Made by a program: the position numbers and the translations under genes. From Clostridia bacterium (GTDB taxonomy: Bacteria; Bacillota; Clostridia; TANB77; CAG-508), in contig CAAEQN010000135.1 in the NCBI GenBank assembly GCA_900758165.1, positions 1-17,988 on the forward strand: 17,988 bases of DNA. Reading direction: 5' to 3'. Under the pieces are notes generated by a model. That model saw only the letters and a list, made by a program, of their open reading frames with translations, did no database searches and was not told where the DNA came from. This document shows positions 13,994 through 17,988 of this stretch, in pieces (the stretch's first letter is position 1; each line of letters begins with the position of its first letter).

Positions 13994-14903
13994 TTAATTG
14001 TTTTCTAATTCTTGCAATACATGTTCAAAATATTCTGGTAATGGTGCTTCAAATTCCACTGTTTTGTTGGTTGTAGGATGTACAAATTTTAATTTTGCTG
14101 CATGTAGCATTTGACCAACTACTCCAAATGGATTTTTTCCATTTGAATATGTATAATCTCCTACAATTGGATATCCTATCTCTGCCATGTGTACTCTTAT
14201 TTGATGTGTTCTTCCTGTTTTTATTTTTACTTCTAATAAAGTATATCCATCATATCTTTTTAGCACTTTAAACTCTGTAATTGCTTCTTTTCCTTTTTTA
14301 TCTACTGCCATTTTTTTTCTATCTTTTGTGCTTCTTGCAATAGGCATATTTATTATTCCTTGATTTTCTTTAACGTTTCCCCTAACTAATGCAATATATG
14401 TTTTTTCTACTTCTCTATTCTTTATTTGTTCACTGATATTAATATGTGCTTTATCATTCTTGGCAATTATTATTAGTCCGTGATGTATCTTTATCTATTC
14501 TGTGTACTACACCTGGTCTTATTTTTCCACCTATTCCAGATAGGCTATCTTTGCATTTTGCCATAACTGCATTTACTAAGGTTCCATCTGGATTCCCATT
14601 TCCAGGATGAACAACCATCCCTTTTGCTTTGTTTATTATTAAAATGTCTTTGTCTTCATAAATTATATCTATTGGTATTTCTTGTGGTTTTAAGTCTATC
14701 TCTTGTGGCTCTTCTTTTTCTATCTTAATAATGTCTCCTTCATTAACTTTGTATGAAGGTTTTTCTTGTTTTTCATTTACTAGGATTTTCCCTTCTTCTA
14801 TAAGTCTTTGCACGCTTGTCCTAGAAATACTATTATCTATGCTTGCAATTATTTTATCTAATCTAATATTTTGTTCATCTTGTCTTATTTTATATTCTTG
14901 CAT
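13994..14903 (-). CDS. rluD: RluD-family large subunit pseudouridine synthase (+1 shift at CGG)
   Basis: 302 residues after frame correction. S4 domain at about 13-60, catalytic core with KAKGMVVHPGNG and RPGVVHRIDKDTS (catalytic D137). Frame 0 meets CGG at 14478-14480 right after DKDTS and ends eight codons later at a TGA. Skipping the C yields the invariant DTSGLIIIAKNDKAHINISE and continues through EKTYIALVRGN and KTGRTHQIRVHMAEIGYPIV to the TAA at 13994. Frame-0 product stops four residues after the catalytic aspartate region and could not fold as an enzyme. The ATG is one base after the lspA stop, with its ribosome binding site inside lspA, as in the common lspA-rluD pair. There is no other defect in either half. 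Confidence 0.9.
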
Positions 14904-14904
14904 T

Positions 14905-15390
14905 TTATTCTCCTATATTTTTCTTTTTTATTACTGTATCTTTTACTAAAAAAGCTGCAATTATTAGGCAACCAATTACTACAAATATATCTGCCAAATT
15001 GAAAACTGGATATTTTATTAATGGTGATATATCTATATAGTCTATTACAAAACCCCTTGCTATTCTATCTATTAAATTGCCAATTCCTCCCGCTAATACT
15101 AGGTGAAGAGCAATTAATATTAATTTACTTAATTCTTCTTTTTTTGAAAATATAAAGTATGTAATTAGTCCTATTATAACTACATTTACTGCCACGAACA
15201 TTGATGTACTATTACTTCCAATTCCAAAAGCTGCCCCTGTGTTTTGCACATATGTTAAATTAAGTACATGTGGTATTAGTATTATACTAGAATTAAATAT
15301 CTTACTTTTTATAATTATCTTTATTAATTGATCTAGCAATATTGCAATTATTGTAATTATCATTAAAAAATTAATCTTTTTACTTTTCAT
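14905..15390 (-). CDS. lspA: Lipoprotein signal peptidase (signal peptidase II)
   Basis: Membrane aspartyl protease that removes the signal peptide from diacylglyceryl-prolipoproteins. 161 residues with four hydrophobic segments. Family motifs are all present: LTYVQNTGAAFG (N50), GGIGNLIDR (catalytic D108) and FNLADIFVVIG (catalytic D134). Its ATG overlaps the stop of the upstream membrane protein gene (TAATG), implying translational coupling, and rluD starts one base after its own stop. Confidence 0.97.
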   Translation of the reverse strand: MKSKKINFLMIITIIAILLDQLIKIIIKSKIFNSSIILIPHVLNLTYVQNTGAAFGIGSNSTSMFVAVNVVIIGLITYFIFSKKEELSKLILIALHLVLAGGIGNLIDRIARGFVIDYIDISPLIKYPVFNLADIFVVIGCLIIAAFLVKDTVIKKKNIGE

Positions 15391-17054
15391 TATACACTCT
15401 CTTTTACTTGTTTTCTTTCGAATAAACAGAAGTTATCATCCTCATAAATCAAATTATATTTCTCTGTATTTTGTTCTACAAATTTTCTTAACTTAGATTT
15501 TTTATACATTAACATATGTGTTATTCCATATTTATCTAATTTTTCTTCCACGTTGTCTATATCTACATTAGAAAGGTTTATATAATCATTAAACACTTCT
15601 ACTCCTGGATTAAATTCTGGTGCATATAAATCTGCTCTTGAATCTATAAATACTGGTATTCCTCTAAATATTAAATAACTTCCATAATTATATTCATTGT
15701 ATAACTTTATGTTTTTTATATCTAAATTTTCTAATATATATGTTGCAGCTCCTACTGGATATGAGTTTTCATCTATAAAATGGTCATTCATCTTAGGCTT
15801 ATATTGTATTACACTTATTGTTAATACCAAACAAATAGTAACTATCATCCCTGTTATTGTTGTCATCTTTTTTATTGCTTTTTTACATCCTTCCGGATCA
15901 TACTTGTCTAACAATGCATTTATTAGTCTGTTTAAGATTATTACACAAATTAATGTAAACATTGAAAATTGTCTTCTTGTATAAAATGTAAGAAGAACTA
16001 GTCCACCTAACATAAATAAATCACTTAGTCTTATTTTAGTATCTGTAAATGTTAGTATTGCAATAAAAAGTACTAATGTGCACATAAATTCTAGATTATT
16101 TACAAGTGTTAGTGGTAAATGCTCACTTATATTGTGTGTTGTTGATCCTTGCATTGTTTTTATCAAATATGTATATGGTGTTGTTCCTAGTGGTGTAAGG
16201 AATCCTGTAAATAAACAAATAATCATTATAATTATTAATGCTTTTACATTGTTGTTTCCTATTATTTTTATTTTATATGGATTTGCATTTATTTTTTCTT
16301 TTTTATTTATTGTTTTCTCATTTTTTTGTTCTAATCTATTTATTTCATCTTTTATTTTTTGTATTTCTTCTTCTTTAGTAGTTTTTAGTATCTTTTTGTT
16401 TAATCTATCTATTTTAGCTGTAACTAATATAATTTCTGTATTTGAAAGTATATATATCATGTATTCTGCTATATATGGTAGATATAGTACAAAGTAAAAT
16501 GGAAATACTGCCAAATGTACATTTGCAATTATTATTGGTATTATTATTAATCCTACTGCATATCTTTTTTTCTTTGTTTCTAAAAACATTTCTATAAAAT
16601 ATACTGTGAGTATAAATAATATAAATGTTACAAGTTGAGCTCTTGCTGCTATGTAATTTCTTAATAAATACATTGCTCCTATTGTAAGTACAAATGATGT
16701 TAACTTGTTTTTAGTAAGTTTTATATTCACTAAATACATTGTAAGTCCAAGTGCTATACTTAATACTATTGTAGAAATATATATTCCTACTTGTCCTCCT
16801 ATACTATACACTAAATATATTACTACATCATATAGCCAATGCGGATATGTATATTGTAAATTTTCATGCCATGAAAATGGATCTTTCATATCAATTCCAT
16901 TTTGTAATATATGTTCACCTATTTTTATTGTATAAAATGTATCATTTTGCAAAGTTACTGGAGATATTGCAAAACAAAAAATTGCAATTAATATAACTGC
17001 CATTATTGTAAATCTTATTGAATTTTTATCTATTGTCTTTTTTTCCTTTTCCAT
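15390..17054 (-). CDS. GT-C-like polytopic membrane protein, probable glycosyltransferase
   Basis: 554 residues, about ten or more membrane helices. The first external loop has QNDTFYTIKIGEHILQNG and DPFSW, the acidic-loop arrangement of GT-C glycosyltransferases and related proteins. A highly charged cytoplasmic stretch at about 215-262 is probably a coiled coil. The C-terminal globular part contains YNEYNYGSYLIFRGIPVFI followed by DSRADLY (453-477), a motif I associate with GT-C-type hypothetical proteins, and ends in a soluble alpha/beta-looking region. It probably uses a lipid-linked sugar, but substrate and product are unknown. The ATG at 17052-17054 has GAGGAG upstream. It heads the lspA-rluD-rluB-S1 run. 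Confidence 0.7.
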   Translation of the reverse strand: MEKEKKTIDKNSIRFTIMAVILIAIFCFAISPVTLQNDTFYTIKIGEHILQNGIDMKDPFSWHENLQYTYPHWLYDVVIYLVYSIGGQVGIYISTIVLSIALGLTMYLVNIKLTKNKLTSFVLTIGAMYLLRNYIAARAQLVTFILFILTVYFIEMFLETKKKRYAVGLIIIPIIIANVHLAVFPFYFVLYLPYIAEYMIYILSNTEIILVTAKIDRLNKKILKTTKEEEIQKIKDEINRLEQKNEKTINKKEKINANPYKIKIIGNNNVKALIIIMIICLFTGFLTPLGTTPYTYLIKTMQGSTTHNISEHLPLTLVNNLEFMCTLVLFIAILTFTDTKIRLSDLFMLGGLVLLTFYTRRQFSMFTLICVIILNRLINALLDKYDPEGCKKAIKKMTTITGMIVTICLVLTISVIQYKPKMNDHFIDENSYPVGAATYILENLDIKNIKLYNEYNYGSYLIFRGIPVFIDSRADLYAPEFNPGVEVFNDYINLSNVDIDNVEEKLDKYGITHMLMYKKSKLRKFVEQNTEKYNLIYEDDNFCLFERKQVKESV

Positions 17055-17094
17055 AATATTCTCCTCTGTATAGTCAATTTAATTTTCTATTGCT

Positions 17095-17123
17095 ATAATA
17101 TCATATTTAACATTTTCTTACAA
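17095..17123 (-). promoter_or_regulatory. Promoter of the GT-C/lspA/rluD operon
   Basis: On the minus strand, -35 TTGTAA (17118-17123) and -10 TATTAT (17095-17100) with a 17-base spacer, about 40 bases upstream of the start of the membrane protein gene. Match to consensus is moderate. The rest of the 17055-17220 gap is AT-rich and holds only the SSB-like gene terminator. Confidence 0.5.
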
Positions 17124-17180
17124 TACAATTTTTATTTAATTTTAAGATGCGCTATGATGTGCTTTTGTCTTTATAATGCA

Positions 17181-17208
17181 AAAAGGAACAGCTTTTGCTG
17201 TCCCTTTT
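17181..17208 (-). terminator. Rho-independent terminator of the SSB-like gene
   Basis: On the minus strand, AAAAGGGACAGC pairs with GCTGTTCCTTTT (one G-U pair) around an AAAA loop, ending in CCTTTTTGC. It lies about 13 bases after the gene. Confidence 0.85.
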
Positions 17209-17220
17209 GATTATTATTTC

Positions 17221-17889
17221 TTAAATTGCTTCTGCTTCTTCATTTTGGTTGCTATTTTCGTCTTTATTTATTACTTCTAAGCTTCCAATTGATACTTCAT
17301 AAGCAACTCTTTGTTCTGTTCTTCCATCTTCGAACTTTTTCTCATAAGTTCTGCTTTGAACTCTGCCTACTATTTTTACCTCTGTTCCAACTTCCATGTT
17401 TTCACAAAATCTAGCATTTCTTCCCCATGCAATACATGGTATGTAATCTGATTTATTATATGCTCTATTTACTGCTAATAAGATATCTGAAATTTCTCTT
17501 CCAAATGGTGTTTTTCTATATATTGGTTTTTTACAAACATATCCATTTAAAACAACTTCATTTGAAACATTCTCCTCTTGTTCTTCTTTGTAATCAATAA
17601 TGTCTTTAGCAAATACTGTTAATACTAATCTGTTTTTTTCATTTTCATAACTGTTATATGATCTAAATTGCCCTTCTATAACAACTTTTCTACCTATTGT
17701 TAAATCGAAATTTGCTATTAATCTTTCTGATATTGTTATTGGTATAATATCTTCATTTCCGCTTAAACGTGGTACCTCTAAGTTAAATACATAAAAGCTT
17801 TCTCCATAAATCTCGTGACTAAATGTCTTATCACTAATAATTTTACCTATTAAAACTAGGTAATTATTTTCTGTGTAATTTGTAATCAA
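17221..17889 (-). CDS. Tandem OB-fold single-stranded DNA-binding-like protein
   Basis: 222 residues from my chosen start. Two OB-fold domains of the SSB type: about 5-105 (NNYLVLIGKIISDKTFSHEI, then VPRLSGNEDIIPITISERL) and about 110-205 (EVVLNGYVCKKPIYRKTPFG, IPCIAWGRNARFCENMEVG, VKIVGRVQSRTYEKKFEDG). The acidic tail ends EEAEAI rather than the usual DIPF-type SSB tip. I place the start at the TTG of 17887-17889: it has GGGAGG (17898-17903) eight bases upstream, while the ATG at 17931 has only weak AAGG two bases away and would add 14 residues absent from the family pattern. This two-domain form is common in Clostridia beside a standard ssb. Its exact role (repair, recombination, single-strand protection) is uncertain. 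Confidence 0.85.
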   Translation of the reverse strand: MITNYTENNYLVLIGKIISDKTFSHEIYGESFYVFNLEVPRLSGNEDIIPITISERLIANFDLTIGRKVVIEGQFRSYNSYENEKNRLVLTVFAKDIIDYKEEQEENVSNEVVLNGYVCKKPIYRKTPFGREISDILLAVNRAYNKSDYIPCIAWGRNARFCENMEVGTEVKIVGRVQSRTYEKKFEDGRTEQRVAYEVSIGSLEVINKDENSNQNEEAEAI

Positions 17890-17961
17890 TTTGGTTTCCT
17901 CCCTTATACTTTTCCATAGTATTTTATTCATTACCTTCGTGTTTTATTACTCAACAATACT

Positions 17962-17988
17962 ATTATACTACATTTGGAAGGTTTTGTC
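17962..17988 (-). promoter_or_regulatory. Promoter of the SSB-like gene (cut by window edge)
   Basis: On the minus strand, -10 TATAAT (17962-17967) with 17 bases to GACA at 17985-17988, the visible part of a probable TTGACA whose first two bases lie beyond the window. Confidence 0.65.

Noticed and set aside
13994..14347. Separate 117-aa pseudouridine synthase fragment
   Set aside because: It is the C-terminal part of rluD; the restored frame is continuous from 14903 to 13994.
14454..14456. UGA as a used stop codon (end of the frame-0 rluD fragment)
   Set aside because: It is reached only if no shift occurs; every other gene in the window ends in TAA or TAG, so UGA use cannot be judged here.
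4544..14903. Treating the three broken genes as ordinary pseudogenes
   Set aside because: All three carry exactly one lesion of the same kind at the same codon, with clean sequence on both sides; decay would give varied lesions.
16078..16497. 139-aa plus-strand reading frame opposite the GT-C-like gene
   Set aside because: Antisense shadow of a hydrophobic AT-rich gene; no start signals.
1..17988. CRISPR array, tRNA, rRNA, insertion sequence or phage attachment site
   Set aside because: I saw no regularly spaced direct repeats, no tRNA-like cloverleaf, no rRNA segment and no transposase or integrase gene.

Overview
The window is very AT-rich. Its gene content is that of a low-GC Bacillota, most likely an uncultivated gut-type Clostridia lineage: the str cluster in the order rpsL-rpsG-fusA-tuf, HU, a MATE/SpoVB-type flippase, strong GGAGG ribosome binding sites, and a BspA-type leucine-rich repeat protein with a prepilin-like N-terminus. 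The taxonomic call is inference; there is no rRNA gene to confirm it.

Layout, left to right. (1) 1-4045, minus strand: str operon rpsL > rpsG > fusA > tuf (tuf is cut by the left edge), driven by a near-consensus promoter at 4017-4045. Tuf also has its own promoter and a hairpin-rich leader, and a 127-bp palindromic element sits directly after the fusA stop. (2) 4172-4542, plus strand: an isolated 80-aa gene with its own promoter and terminator. (3) 4544-8630, minus strand: LRR surface protein, HU, and a SpoVB/MVF-type flippase that appears to lack a standard start codon. (4) 8713-11412, plus strand: an orphan VirD4/TraG-type coupling ATPase, then a 55-aa gene with its own strong promoter and a bidirectional terminator. 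(5) 11425-17123, minus strand: a tight run of GT-C-like membrane protein > lspA > rluD > rluB > S1-domain RNA-binding protein > replication-relaxation-like protein. (6) 17181-17988, minus strand: a tandem-OB single-strand DNA-binding-like protein with its promoter and terminator.

The most striking observation is a recurring reading-frame event. Three separate genes (the S1 protein, rluD and the LRR protein) are each broken by one extra base. In all three the frame-0 codon at the break is CGG followed by A, and skipping the C to read GGA (glycine) restores the family sequence. I checked every ccg/cgg triplet by eye. Apart from these sites, in-frame CGG occurs only in an odd C-terminal tail of the flippase and once in each of the two small plus-strand genes. 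No other gene of the window uses CGG as arginine. This is what would be expected if CGG were unassigned or starved and +1 shifting (or quadruplet CGGA decoding as Gly) were tolerated. A systematic sequence artefact is the main alternative.

The genes cover translation and its machinery (EF-Tu, EF-G, S7, S12, S1-like, two pseudouridine synthases), envelope biogenesis (LspA, flippase, GT-C-like protein, LRR protein) and DNA handling (HU, SSB-like, coupling ATPase, Rep-relax-like protein).
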